A stretch of 64,000 bases of DNA from Candidatus Aminicenantota bacterium. GTDB lineage: Bacteria; Acidobacteriota; Aminicenantia; UBA2199. The stretch covers positions 1-64,000 of the forward strand of contig JAPKZK010000103.1 of NCBI GenBank assembly GCA_026393835.1. The letters are read 5' to 3'. Positions within the stretch are counted from its first letter, which is position 1. Every line of letters starts with the position of its first letter. Below are positions 21,582 through 30,265 of the stretch, piece by piece. The notes beneath the pieces were generated by a model. It had not been told where the DNA came from. It ran no database searches and was given only the letters and a program-made list of their open reading frames with translations. A program made the translations under genes and the position numbers.

Positions 21582-23609
21582 TCATTTTAAGAGGAGGGGG
21601 AGCTCAATGGTAAAGACAGCGCCTTTTCCGGGTCCGTCGCTGTTAACCGTGAGCGATCCCCCCATCTCTTTGGCGCAAAGGGCGGCGCTGTGAAGGCCCA
21701 AACCGTACCCGTCCTTCCGGGTAGTGAAACCGAGACCGAATATTTTATCCAGGTTTCCTTTTTCAATACCGACGCCGTTATCCGCCACTTCCACCAGGAA
21801 CCGGTTATCCTCTTTTTTTTTCAACCGCACCTCGATGATTTTCGGTTCGTTATGACTCATTTTAAGTGCATACCTGGCATTACTTAACAGGTTGATGATG
21901 ATCTGCAAAAATTTGTGGCGGTCAAGCCTGACAGGGGGGATATCGTCGAAATTTCGTTTTATTTCGATGCCGTAGCGTGAAGCGCCGGCGGTATTTCCCT
22001 GGAGCGCATTTTCTATTATTTCGCTGAGCGACAACATCTCGGTAAGCCCCGTCGATACGTTGTGCAGTTGGATGGTTATCAACTCCATGATATGCTTCGT
22101 ATGCTCACTTACATCCTTAAACAGCCCGGCCATACTTTCCTGTTCTTTTGCCAGGTGTTTCGCCAGGGCCGCCAGGTAACCCGGGATCTCCCGGCCCCTG
22201 GCATCTTTGCTAAGAAACTCGGCCAGGTCATGCCTATGTTGCTCCATCATTTCCACGGTCTTAACAAAATTGGGAATTCTCGATTGGTTGATTTTCTCGG
22301 CCAGCAAACCCACTGTTACACCGACGCTGTTAAAAACGTTTCCCACATTATGCAGGACCGTGGCGGCCATTTCCGAATTCCCTACCAGCCGGGCCGTTTC
22401 AACCAGTTTTTTATTGGCTTTTTCAAGTTCTGCTTCTGCTTTTTTACGTTCCCGGATGTCGGTAATAATTTTCATTAACCCCACCACACTGCCGTTATTA
22501 TCTTTTATAGGATGGATCCGTAAAAATATGGGGATAATCTCCCCGTACCTGGACCTGGCCTCGACTTCGCCTATCCATGGGACCCCATTTACGGCGGATC
22601 GATACATTTCTTCGAATTTTTTTTGATCCGGGAAAATGACATGGGCGCCGCCGGCGTCGTTCAATTGGCTCACGGTGTACCCGAATAATTCGCTAAACGC
22701 CTTGTTCTGGTAAAAGTGGACCAGTTCGTTATTCATCATGCCGATGGCATCCGAAGCGCTGTTCACGGCATAGTTAATGCGGCTGAGCTCGGCCACTTTT
22801 TGCTCCAGCAGTTTATAAGATTCTTCGATTTCAAAGGCCATTAAATTCATGGCATGGGCCAGTTCCCCGATTTCATCATGCTGGTGGATATCCAGTTTAC
22901 GGGAGAGGTCTCCTTCGGCCATTGCCGCGGCGAGGGCCGCCGCTTGTTTCAGCGGGCGGGTGACCAACCGGTATATAATCATCAAAACCATGAATGATGA
23001 TAACGAAGCCGCCAGGAAGAAAACCAACACATTCAGATTACGTTGGGACTGCATCTCGGTTCCCACTTCGTTCAGTTCGTCTTTAAGGAAATTGGAAAAC
23101 TTATTGCTCAGCGCAATTAATCTTTGACGGGTATTCTCTGAAATATGGGTCATTTTCGCCGCTTCCTTTAACGTCGTTTCGTCTTCCGACCCGGCGACCA
23201 TCTTCGCATATAGGGAATGCGCATTCAAGGTAAAACTCTTCGACTGTTCGATTAGAAGTTGGATCTCTTTTGCTTTCGGTTTATCGTCCTTTGCCGTTTC
23301 CCGGATGGCCGTCATTGCTTCCAACGATTCGTATCCCCGGGTTTGGGCGTCCTTAAGAAGTTCTTGTTTGCCGAACACCACGGCGTCTTTGTAAAGTTTA
23401 ACCTGTTCGTTAAATTTTGCCAGGGCCAGTGTGCTTTGCATGGCGGCGGGGAAAATACGGGTTTCCACCGCATATAGCCGGGATAACGTCTCATTGCTGC
23501 GGAAATGCCCGATTATCATCCAGGTCATATACCCTATTATCATTATACTCAGGCTGAGTCTTATTTTCATGGAGATGCCGAAAAAATATTCCCGCTTGAA
23601 GAAACGCAT
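21582..23609 (-). CDS. Membrane sensor histidine kinase (TM-HAMP-PAS-HK)
   Basis: The 675-residue kinase has a first membrane helix near residues 15-30, an extracytoplasmic helical sensor to about 195, and a second membrane helix before a HAMP linker (TRPLKQAAALAAAMAEGDLS). A PAS domain (RINYAVNSASDAIGMM) and its C-terminal extension (IITDIRERKKAEAELEKANK) follow. The phospho-acceptor His lies in MAATVLHNVGNVFNSV, a non-classical H box. The ATPase lobe shows NLLSNARYAL, VADNGVGI and GYGLGLHSAAL. It sits between the hybrid kinase and the barrel gene in one - strand operon. It may sense the ligand of the PstS-like protein. An internal Met at residue 14 is an alternative start. Confidence 0.92.
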   Translation of the reverse strand: MRFFKREYFFGISMKIRLSLSIMIIGYMTWMIIGHFRSNETLSRLYAVETRIFPAAMQSTLALAKFNEQVKLYKDAVVFGKQELLKDAQTRGYESLEAMTAIRETAKDDKPKAKEIQLLIEQSKSFTLNAHSLYAKMVAGSEDETTLKEAAKMTHISENTRQRLIALSNKFSNFLKDELNEVGTEMQSQRNLNVLVFFLAASLSSFMVLMIIYRLVTRPLKQAAALAAAMAEGDLSRKLDIHQHDEIGELAHAMNLMAFEIEESYKLLEQKVAELSRINYAVNSASDAIGMMNNELVHFYQNKAFSELFGYTVSQLNDAGGAHVIFPDQKKFEEMYRSAVNGVPWIGEVEARSRYGEIIPIFLRIHPIKDNNGSVVGLMKIITDIRERKKAEAELEKANKKLVETARLVGNSEMAATVLHNVGNVFNSVGVTVGLLAEKINQSRIPNFVKTVEMMEQHRHDLAEFLSKDARGREIPGYLAALAKHLAKEQESMAGLFKDVSEHTKHIMELITIQLHNVSTGLTEMLSLSEIIENALQGNTAGASRYGIEIKRNFDDIPPVRLDRHKFLQIIINLLSNARYALKMSHNEPKIIEVRLKKKEDNRFLVEVADNGVGIEKGNLDKIFGLGFTTRKDGYGLGLHSAALCAKEMGGSLTVNSDGPGKGAVFTIELPLLLK

Positions 23610-23645
23610 TCTTTTCTCCTTAATGGAAACTTTTTATTAACACAT

Positions 23646-24898
23646 TTAAAAGTTATAAGTCATTTTTGCGCCAAACAGGGACCACCTGCGCGCAAAAACC
23701 GGTACACCCGCATCATCCAGGTTGTGCTTGGGCAAACATAAGGCGACCCCGTCCGTCAAATGTCCTTCCATCTTAAATGTCCAGTGGGCATTTAAGTCGA
23801 AACGCATGGATACGCATATGTCCTTTTGAAAATCCAAATAGGGCAACCCGGGGGGGTGAGGGAAGGGATTAAATCCTTATTACAAACCGAATAATACCCC
23901 CCCAATTCGTACCAGTTGGAAAAGCGGTAGGAACCGCTTATATAATAGCTTTCGGTTTTCAACAGCATCCTGGTGTTAAAGCCGGCGATTATTTTTATAT
24001 CCATATCCTGTCGGAGCTTCAAATATTCGGCGGCCAGGACAAGATTATTCCAGGTATATTCGATTGAGAAAATTTTTATTTGATATTTTGGGATGTTGTT
24101 GATAAATAGGTCTCCTTTGCGGGCTGCTGTTATCGAATAGGGAGGAAATTCCACGGGAACGACGATATCTTTGGTGATATTGCCTGAACATTTCAACTTG
24201 ATATCGAAAAGGGTCGCCCCGGCCCGTAATCCTTTAAGCGGGGTTTCCCAGATGAGACAGCCGCTGATTAAGCGGCCCACATCGCATTTGCTTATATGAA
24301 TGTCCCCGATCGATTCGGCAAATTGGATACTGCTGCTGTCGATGTCGATTTCCGTGGTGCCGATGGACGCCTGGTATGAAATATTGCCCAGGGAACCGGG
24401 GGAAACCACCCCATATACGCCGATGCCTTTCATCGATGCCGAGGTATCGCGAAAGCTCTCAAAATAAACGCCCTGGGGCAACAAAATGAATGTACGCAGC
24501 ATGTCGATATCCCTTGTTTTGCTGTAGAAACCGATGGGCAATTTCATTTTCCCCACGCGGAGCCCCAACCAATTGCGCCAGTTATAATCGGCAAAAGCCC
24601 AGTCGATTAGAACTTTATCATTGCCCGTATCGCCAAGATCGCGTGCGGCGAACTGGATACCCACATGTATCCTGTCGGTCACTTGCGCGGTAAAATTAAT
24701 GCCCAATTCGTTAAATTGGAATGTCCCCTTTTTACTATCCAGGATGAAGTTATTCCGGCTGCTGATCAAAAAACCCTGGGAAAGATACCCGTGGATATTT
24801 ATTTTGGGAGCCTCTTCCGTTAATGCCGCATGCACACCCTCGCCTTGTACCCAGGAAATAACAAATAAGCAAAAAATCATTTTCATCGTTGTTCTCAT
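23646..24898 (-). pseudogene. Outer-membrane beta-barrel (porin-like) gene with a frameshift at a C7 tract
   Basis: The first frame (24898-23792) encodes a signal peptide and a porin-like barrel (GYLSQGFLISSRNNF near the start), but it ends abruptly with an unrelated tail. The next frame continues the barrel and ends with WSLFGAKMTYNF, the C-terminal Phe expected for outer-membrane insertion, with its stop at 23646-23648. One extra C in the C7 tract (G7 on the + strand at 23850-23856) would join both parts into a protein of about 417 residues. It may be a sequencing indel, a real loss, or an on/off slippage switch. The upstream PstS-like gene and downstream kinase suggest a sensing operon. 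Confidence 0.8.
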
Positions 24899-24910
24899 TT
24901 TTCCCTCCTT

Positions 24911-25333
24911 TCACCGGGTTATTTTAACAAATGTGACCGCTTTTTCCGTGGAAGTAGAGATATACCCGATGGCGCCCCTTGTGTTGGCAACGAAATCGAT
25001 AAGACTTTCTTCCGTTTTAAAGGGTTTCGGGCTTTCCCCTTCCCCGGTAAATACTTTTTCTCGCCAATAGTTCCTGAATTGAATAGGGGTTTTGTTCACA
25101 TATTCTTCCAGGAATTGCTTATGAAGTTCCGAGCCTTCCAATATGGCGATGATTACTTTCCCATCGGTATCCCATATTTTTGTTACCCCCGTATAGATAT
25201 CCCTTATGTCCTTCCTTCTCAGTTCGAAAACCTGGACGCCGGGGTTTGCAATGATTTTTAACCCGGCGGCATCGGAGAACACAGCCATGGGTAAGATAAA
25301 AAGAAGCGTCATTAAAATGGTTGTCATTTTCAT
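24911..25333 (-). CDS. Small PstS-like (phosphate-binding fold) secreted protein
   Basis: The 140-residue protein has a clear signal peptide (through VFSDAAG) and one lobe of a PstS/PBP-like fold: LKIIANPGVQVFELRRKDIRDIYTG, IQFRNYWREKVFTG, and GAIGYIST. Proteins of this short type are often encoded next to porins and sensor kinases, which matches the order here. It leads a - strand operon with the barrel gene, histidine kinase and hybrid kinase. The lack of ABC transporter genes argues for a sensory rather than an uptake role. The substrate is unknown. Confidence 0.8.
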   Translation of the reverse strand: MKMTTILMTLLFILPMAVFSDAAGLKIIANPGVQVFELRRKDIRDIYTGVTKIWDTDGKVIIAILEGSELHKQFLEEYVNKTPIQFRNYWREKVFTGEGESPKPFKTEESLIDFVANTRGAIGYISTSTEKAVTFVKITR

Positions 25334-25642
25334 AAAGGTTTCCTCCCTTTATATATTTTTGCCCTTTCCAGGCGGTTTTTCGTTGCCATGCAGCAAACGC
25401 GGCAAGCGCCCGGCCCATGGCATTGTATATTTTTCATATTCTTTACCTTATAGCCGCTCCCCTTTACTCCGGGGAAATTTAATCCTGGAAATTTACTATT
25501 AACATATACGGAAAAAATTTGCAAGTGATAGAAACGAAAAAAAATTATTGGGAATTACATATCATTCGGCCTGTCTCCGGGTCTTATGTTTTTACCTTCA
25601 AAAAACCTTGCTAAAAAACGTTATTTATGGTATTTACTATTT
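25334..25642. other. Intergenic region with a structured leader candidate
   Basis: This gap separates the divergent PstS-like operon (-) and the phosphoglucomutase (+). On the - strand the segment about 25370-25425 can fold with a 7-bp outer stem TGCCATG/CATGGCA around a GC-rich core, 40-90 bases before the PstS-like start. I could not match it to a known riboswitch consensus. No ORF here has a convincing start or family. Confidence 0.3.
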
Positions 25643-27043
25643 ATGTCTATCATTAAATTCGGTACCGACGGTTGGCGCGCCAGGATGGGGCATGATTTCT
25701 CTTTTAAAAATGTCCGCATCTTCGCGCAAGCATATGCCAATTTCCTGCAAAAAAAAAAATCCCGGGATATTAAAATCATTGTTAATTACGACACCCGGTT
25801 TCTCTCCCGGCGGTTTGCCGAAGAAGCCTCTAAAATACTTTCTTTAAACGGGATTCACGCCTATATCCCCAACCGGGACGTCCCCCTGGCCCCCATGGCC
25901 CTGGCCATCCTCCAGGATAAACTGGACGGCGGCATTATGTTCACCGCCAGTTTTAATAAGCCCATCTACAACGGCATTAAAGTGTTCACCCACCGCGGCG
26001 TTTCCGCCTTACCCTCCATGACCCAACAGATCGAGGCGGAAATCGAAAAAATCCAGGATACTTTCCATTTCAATCCCCAGTACGCCGCTAATGAACTGAT
26101 CAGCGACATCGAGGTCAAAGAAGGTTATATGAAATACCTGGAACATATCATCGATTTCGCTTCGATACGGGACTCCAGCATGCAGATCATCGTGGACAAC
26201 CTGTACGGCACCTCCCGCGAGTACCTGGATTATGTGTTGATGGAAAACGGCATCGATATCGTCAATATTCATAATTTCCCTTATTCTTCCACGGAAACGA
26301 TTATCTCGGAGTGCACCGAAACCAGTCTCAGGGACCTTTCCCGGCTGGTGGTGGAACGGGGCGCCCATATCGGCCTGGCCACGGATATCGACGGCGACCG
26401 CTTCGGGATTATCGATTCCAAAGGGAGATTCCTCAGTTCCAATGTCATTATGCCCCCCCTGATCGAATACCTGATAAGGGCCAGGAAAATGACGGGGGGG
26501 ATCGTCAAATCGGTGTCTACTACCAATAATATTCGCCGCGTCGCGGAATATTATTTAAGGGAAGTCTATACTACACCGGTGGGCTTCAAGTACCTGGCCA
26601 ATATGCTGGCCACCAAAGATGCTTTTATCGCCGTGGAAAGCTCCAACGGCGCTTCCCTAAACCGCAAAATTACGATTAAGGACGGGATTCTTTTCAACCT
26701 GCTGGTAACGGAAATGTTGGCCTATTATAAACTGGATATGGACTACATTCTTGATAATTTTTATACCCGGTTCCCCAGGATGTACGATATCGAATCCGCG
26801 GTCAAAAAAAATGAACGGAGAATAATGAAATTCAATGAACTGGCAACCCGGAAAAACTTCGATTTCCCGGGCTTTCATTTAAAGAAAATAGAATATATCG
26901 ATGGGATTAAGTTTATTTTCACCGATGCCTGGCTGCTGGTCCGTCACTCGGGCACCAGCGACCTGATCCGTATCTACGCGGAATCGACCGTTGCAAAAAA
27001 TACAAAACATTTAATTAAAGCGGGGCGTGCGTTAATTGAGTAA
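25643..27043 (+). CDS. Phosphoglucomutase/phosphomannomutase family protein
   Basis: The 466-residue alpha-D-phosphohexomutase starts at MSIIKFGTDGWR, the conserved N-terminus; the ATG at 25586 would add an unlikely tail. The phosphoserine loop reads TASFNKPIYNGIK instead of TASHNP but keeps the Ser. The metal loop is DIDGDRFG. The sugar loop is VESSNGAS rather than GEESGG, and the phosphate-binding loop is RHSGTSDLIRIY. It should interconvert hexose 1- and 6-phosphates; the exact sugar cannot be read. An A11 run (25749-25759) lies in frame and could cause slippage. The next gene overlaps by 8 bases, so the two are co-transcribed. Confidence 0.9.
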   Translation: MSIIKFGTDGWRARMGHDFSFKNVRIFAQAYANFLQKKKSRDIKIIVNYDTRFLSRRFAEEASKILSLNGIHAYIPNRDVPLAPMALAILQDKLDGGIMFTASFNKPIYNGIKVFTHRGVSALPSMTQQIEAEIEKIQDTFHFNPQYAANELISDIEVKEGYMKYLEHIIDFASIRDSSMQIIVDNLYGTSREYLDYVLMENGIDIVNIHNFPYSSTETIISECTETSLRDLSRLVVERGAHIGLATDIDGDRFGIIDSKGRFLSSNVIMPPLIEYLIRARKMTGGIVKSVSTTNNIRRVAEYYLREVYTTPVGFKYLANMLATKDAFIAVESSNGASLNRKITIKDGILFNLLVTEMLAYYKLDMDYILDNFYTRFPRMYDIESAVKKNERRIMKFNELATRKNFDFPGFHLKKIEYIDGIKFIFTDAWLLVRHSGTSDLIRIYAESTVAKNTKHLIKAGRALIE

Positions 27044-27413
27044 ACAAAATAATATAAAAGATAAGATTCATTTTTTTAAATCCAGGGGCTTTTTACTGCT
27101 CATCGCGCTGATTGCTTTTATTCTCTTGCTTACATTCTTCTTCGGGGACAGCGGTATCCTGGAAATCATTAAGGTCCGCAAGCAAATTGCGGAATTAACG
27201 GAAACAGTCAACCGCCTGCAACAGGAAAAAGAAAAATTAACGGCTGAGATCGAGGAATTGAAAAACAACCCCATGGCGCTGGAAAAAAAAGCCAGGGAAG
27301 AATTGTGGCTGATGAAAAAAAATGAAAAAGTGGTGGTGATTGTCCGGGACAAAAATAATAAGGAAGAAGAAAAAAATCCTAAACAAAAACAGCCCACGAA
27401 TGACACGAATTAA
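27036..27413 (+). CDS. FtsB/DivIC-like septum formation initiator
   Basis: The 125-residue protein has one N-terminal membrane helix (LLLIALIAFILLLTFFF) followed by a coiled coil (IAELTETVNRLQQEKEKL) and the short NPMALEKKAREEL segment typical of FtsB/DivIC. This is a bitopic divisome protein with the coiled coil outside the cytoplasm. The start overlaps the phosphoglucomutase stop by 8 bases. The Lys/Glu-rich tail runs into a dispersed repeat (ACGAATGACACGAATTAAC words), which supplies the stop codon and probably extends the natural C-terminus. Confidence 0.82.
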   Translation: MSKQNNIKDKIHFFKSRGFLLLIALIAFILLLTFFFGDSGILEIIKVRKQIAELTETVNRLQQEKEKLTAEIEELKNNPMALEKKAREELWLMKKNEKVVVIVRDKNNKEEEKNPKQKQPTNDTN

Positions 27414-27540
27414 CACGAATAAAATTAGCCGCGAAGAACGCGAAGAAACGCGAAGTAGGGGCGAACCGCAATGTCTCCGTGTTCGCCCTTTTACCCATTA
27501 CCAATCACCACTCACCAATTACCACTCACCATTCACCAAA
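27395..27540. repeat. Dispersed intergenic repeats between convergent genes
   Basis: Three simple elements sit in a row: CACGAATGACACGAATTAAC, a run of CGCGAAGAACGCGAAGAAAC words, and imperfect copies of CACCATTACCA/CACTCACCA. Related words recur near 35165-35190 and 61095-61125. They form the ends of both flanking genes. Confidence 0.65.
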
Positions 27541-29396
27541 CTCTCGGTTGTTTCCTTAAACCGTTCGATAATATCTTCCAGCAAGGGGGTGATATCCTGG
27601 AAATAGGTTTTATAGAGCCGGACGCTTTCTTTGATGTAGGAGCGGTCGGATTCTCTATGTTCCACCCGTTTGTAGCCTTTTAAGAAATAGTAAATAGGGG
27701 AGGGGGACCACATCTCTACCATATCGCCGTTCTGCGGGTCGCTGTAGAGATCGTTTTTAATGGTTTCCACCGCCGCCAATATGGGAAAGACAGTACCCCA
27801 GGCGGCAGGGGAATCATCCTTGATATCCCGGAGCAGTCCCAGGGCTTCTTGCACCTTTTGCCGATAATCCCGGAAAAAGCAAAGCCGGGCCCGAAAAAAA
27901 TCCAGCAGCCGCAGTATATTTTCTTTTTTGTTTAAGGTGGGTAGGCCCCGGAGTTTGCTGAAATCGATGCCGGGTTTCCCGAAAACGAAACGTTGAATGG
28001 ACTCAAGGAGGGGCATGGCGGGAATTTCCGAGAAAATCCCCCCTTCGGTGGCATTGATGAACCGGGTATGGGGGTATTTTTCCACCAGCCCGGCCAGGAA
28101 ATTTTTGTAAAGTTTCAGCCGGTCCGAGGTAAAGGTTTTATTGCCGTAGATATCCCTGGTTTCCAGCACTCGTTTATTGCCGGCGATGGATTGTTTTTCG
28201 AAGCGCTGTAATTGGTCCAGGTCGGAGGTGTATTCCAGGAGATCGTCTTCCCATGAGGTGCCGCGGCAGTGGTTCCGGGTATCGGTAAAGGCGAAATCCT
28301 GGCCCACGAAAATGATGGGATCCAGTCCCATATAGAGGGCCAGGGTTAAGGCGATGCTGATGACCGAACCCCAGGCTTCCAGTTCGCCGAAAGGTTCGCT
28401 GTGCTCTTCCATCATCCGCACCATGGATTTGCCTATGGAAAGGGTGAAGATTTTATCCTGGAAATCCCGGAATACCTGGTGGGCAATGCAGGCTTCGGCG
28501 GCGATAAAATGGCGAATCTCTTTTTCCGTTCCCTGGAGGTGCAGGTAGTTCTTGTGGGACGGGTCGCCGATGGCGGTGAAATGCGGATGAATGGACCGTT
28601 TTAATAAGGGTTTCAACGCCGTATCGACGGCGATCAACAGGGCGCGGCCCCTGATTTTCTTGAGGTGCAGTATGTTTTTATCCAGCGACGGACCGGCGGA
28701 GACGATGAAACCGGGCGTATTGGGAAAAGCGTTTTTTAAATGGGCGACCGGCCGGGTATTAAGTATCAGGGGCAGGTTTTTTAATATGTTGCGCGGCAGC
28801 ATATAACTCTCTGCCATGCGGGTTTTGAAATCGTAGACATTGGTTTTGATTTCTTCATCGATGACCTGCCGGGTTTTGCCAAAAAATGCCTTGAGTATCC
28901 GGGTTTCTGAGGGCAATTCGACGTATTCCACGGCGTCCAGGGTAACGATATTGATAAAAGTATGGACCATGCGGGTAATTTCGGCATAACTATCGCCGAA
29001 GACATAGAAAAAATCCCCGCGGGTCAATAGAGTTTGCCAGCGGAGGGTTTTTAGGGAATGTTTAATGATTTCCCGTTCGGGTTCGATCAGCAGGACCCTG
29101 GAGAATTTGTTTTTGGTTGCCATGATTTTTTCCAGGTGGTAGCCCAGGCCCAGGCCCATGACGATGATGTGGTCGGCGGAAAGGTTTTTATGGGCAATGA
29201 TTTTGGCGCTTTCTTCCTGGGGATTGAATTTGGAATGGATGTAATAGGGGATTTGGTCCTGAAAATAGAGTAGGGTTAGGGACCCGTTTTTAGCGGTTTC
29301 GGTTTTGCATTTTCCCACCGGGGCGGACTGGAGAAATTCCAGCAGCGCGGGGAATTGTTTTTCAAGAAAAAGTAAGTTTTCTTCGTATATGTTCAT
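27519..29396 (-). CDS. DUF115 / MptE-like (6-hydroxymethylpterin diphosphokinase-like) protein
   Basis: The 625-residue protein carries the PF01973-type core: FIVSAGPSLDKNI, a GDPSHKNYLHL region, and GLDPIIFVGQDFAFTD. Bacterial members of this size are often linked to glycosylation of surface structures (Maf-like proteins), while archaeal relatives are pterin kinases. No flagellar gene is nearby, so the substrate is unknown. The first 200 residues look like the Maf-type N-terminal region. The C-terminus (NGEW) is encoded by an intergenic repeat. Upstream on the same strand lies a small peptide gene, separated by a terminator-like hairpin. Confidence 0.78.
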   Translation of the reverse strand: MNIYEENLLFLEKQFPALLEFLQSAPVGKCKTETAKNGSLTLLYFQDQIPYYIHSKFNPQEESAKIIAHKNLSADHIIVMGLGLGYHLEKIMATKNKFSRVLLIEPEREIIKHSLKTLRWQTLLTRGDFFYVFGDSYAEITRMVHTFINIVTLDAVEYVELPSETRILKAFFGKTRQVIDEEIKTNVYDFKTRMAESYMLPRNILKNLPLILNTRPVAHLKNAFPNTPGFIVSAGPSLDKNILHLKKIRGRALLIAVDTALKPLLKRSIHPHFTAIGDPSHKNYLHLQGTEKEIRHFIAAEACIAHQVFRDFQDKIFTLSIGKSMVRMMEEHSEPFGELEAWGSVISIALTLALYMGLDPIIFVGQDFAFTDTRNHCRGTSWEDDLLEYTSDLDQLQRFEKQSIAGNKRVLETRDIYGNKTFTSDRLKLYKNFLAGLVEKYPHTRFINATEGGIFSEIPAMPLLESIQRFVFGKPGIDFSKLRGLPTLNKKENILRLLDFFRARLCFFRDYRQKVQEALGLLRDIKDDSPAAWGTVFPILAAVETIKNDLYSDPQNGDMVEMWSPSPIYYFLKGYKRVEHRESDRSYIKESVRLYKTYFQDITPLLEDIIERFKETTESLVNGEW

Positions 29397-29401
29397 GTTA
29401 T

Positions 29402-29475
29402 AAAAAAGGAGGTAGTTTCCTAGACTGGTATACCGTATGTCGGAGACCGGCCCGGGAACCTACCTCCCTCTAAAG
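29402..29475 (-). terminator. Rho-independent terminator downstream of the small peptide gene
   Basis: On the - strand GGAGGTAGGTTCC pairs with GGAAACTACCTCC (one mismatch) around a loop of about 30 bases and is followed directly by TTTTTT. It lies between the 74-residue peptide gene and the DUF115 gene. The hairpin would also cover the leader of the DUF115 gene, so attenuation is possible. Confidence 0.6.
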
Positions 29476-29503
29476 GTACAGCGTTGTGCGGTACGGCAGG
29501 TTG

Positions 29504-29728
29504 TTAGAGTTTCGGATACACAAAGCAACCCGTGTCGATCTCGCTGCCGGCGCCGCCGCCCAGTATAGAAGCCAGGTGAGAGAGTGACATTTCTGCCAGG
29601 TTCCGGTGCTGGTTTAGTTCTTCCCAGTTCACTTTCTCTCCCGCTCCCTTAGGAACGGTGTTGACAAAGTCTCTTAATTTTGCTACACAAACATCGAGAT
29701 TTGTCAGGTGGGTTTGTTGATTTACCAT
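29504..29728 (-). CDS. Small peptide gene, possible RiPP precursor
   Basis: The 74-residue product has a hydrophilic N-terminal half, a helix-like middle (NLAEMSLSHLASIL), a Gly-Gly-Gly stretch and a short C-terminal part AGSEIDTGCFVYPKL with one Cys. A leader ending in GG ahead of a short core is the layout of ribosomally made modified peptides. No modifying enzyme or GG-peptidase transporter is adjacent, so this is inference. The ribosome binding site is strong (ACAGGAGG, 4 bases before ATG) and a hairpin terminator follows, which together make a real, separately expressed gene likely. Confidence 0.65.
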   Translation of the reverse strand: MVNQQTHLTNLDVCVAKLRDFVNTVPKGAGEKVNWEELNQHRNLAEMSLSHLASILGGGAGSEIDTGCFVYPKL

Positions 29729-29804
29729 ATTACCTCCTGTTATATTTATTAATTAGTATTTATACAGCAAAATTGAAAAAAAATCAATCGGTAAATGGCT
29801 TATC

Positions 29805-29833
29805 TTGACTTTTCATTCGTTTATGTTCATAAT
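29805..29833 (+). promoter_or_regulatory. Sigma70-type promoter of mntA-hepT
   Basis: TTGACT and CATAAT are separated by 17 bases. The -10 box ends 9 bases before the mntA ATG, and no ribosome binding site lies between them. The transcript is probably leaderless. Confidence 0.6.
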
Positions 29834-29842
29834 AAACTCATA

Positions 29843-30265
29843 ATGAAAAACATTATCATCGAACAATTAACCCGCTGCCTGTCGGAAAAACAAGAAATCC
29901 TTTTCGCTTATCTACTGGGAACCTTTCTCACCCGGGACGACTTCAAGGATATCGACGTCGGGATCTACCTCGATCCTCAGAAAATGTCCGGAACCGATAC
30001 CCTTCGTTACGAATTGGAACTGGCGGTTGAAATGGAAAACCGCATAAAACCCGGGGAAATATTCAAACGGTATATACCCATCGATATCAAAGTTGTAAAC
30101 GATGCGCCCGTAACCTTCCGTTATTCTGTTTCGACAGGTAAGATGATGTTTTCCAAAGACGAAAATGTGCGCGAAGATTTTCTGTGCAGAACCTGGCAGG
30201 AATATTTCGATTTTCAATACATACTTGAATCATATTATCGGGAGGTCATTCATGCCGGACTATAA
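29843..30265 (+). CDS. mntA: MntA-type nucleotidyltransferase antitoxin
   Basis: The 140-residue MNT-fold protein has GTFLTRDDFKDIDVGIYL, a variant of the GSxxRG...DxD nucleotidyltransferase signature. In characterised pairs MntA adds AMP to a Tyr of the HepT toxin and silences it. The hepT-like gene follows with a 14-base overlap, which supports the pairing. I start at 29843 because the preceding in-frame residues lie in the promoter region. Confidence 0.85.
   Translation: MKNIIIEQLTRCLSEKQEILFAYLLGTFLTRDDFKDIDVGIYLDPQKMSGTDTLRYELELAVEMENRIKPGEIFKRYIPIDIKVVNDAPVTFRYSVSTGKMMFSKDENVREDFLCRTWQEYFDFQYILESYYREVIHAGL

Noticed and set aside
25345-25440. Cyclic-di-GMP (GEMM) riboswitch
   Set aside because: GCCATGGGCC resembles part of the motif, but the GAAA tetraloop and receptor and the conserved core order are missing.
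25330-25524. Cys-containing 64-residue peptide gene on the - strand
   Set aside because: It overlaps the leader and start of the PstS-like gene, lacks a good ribosome binding site, and its codons fall in the structured leader.
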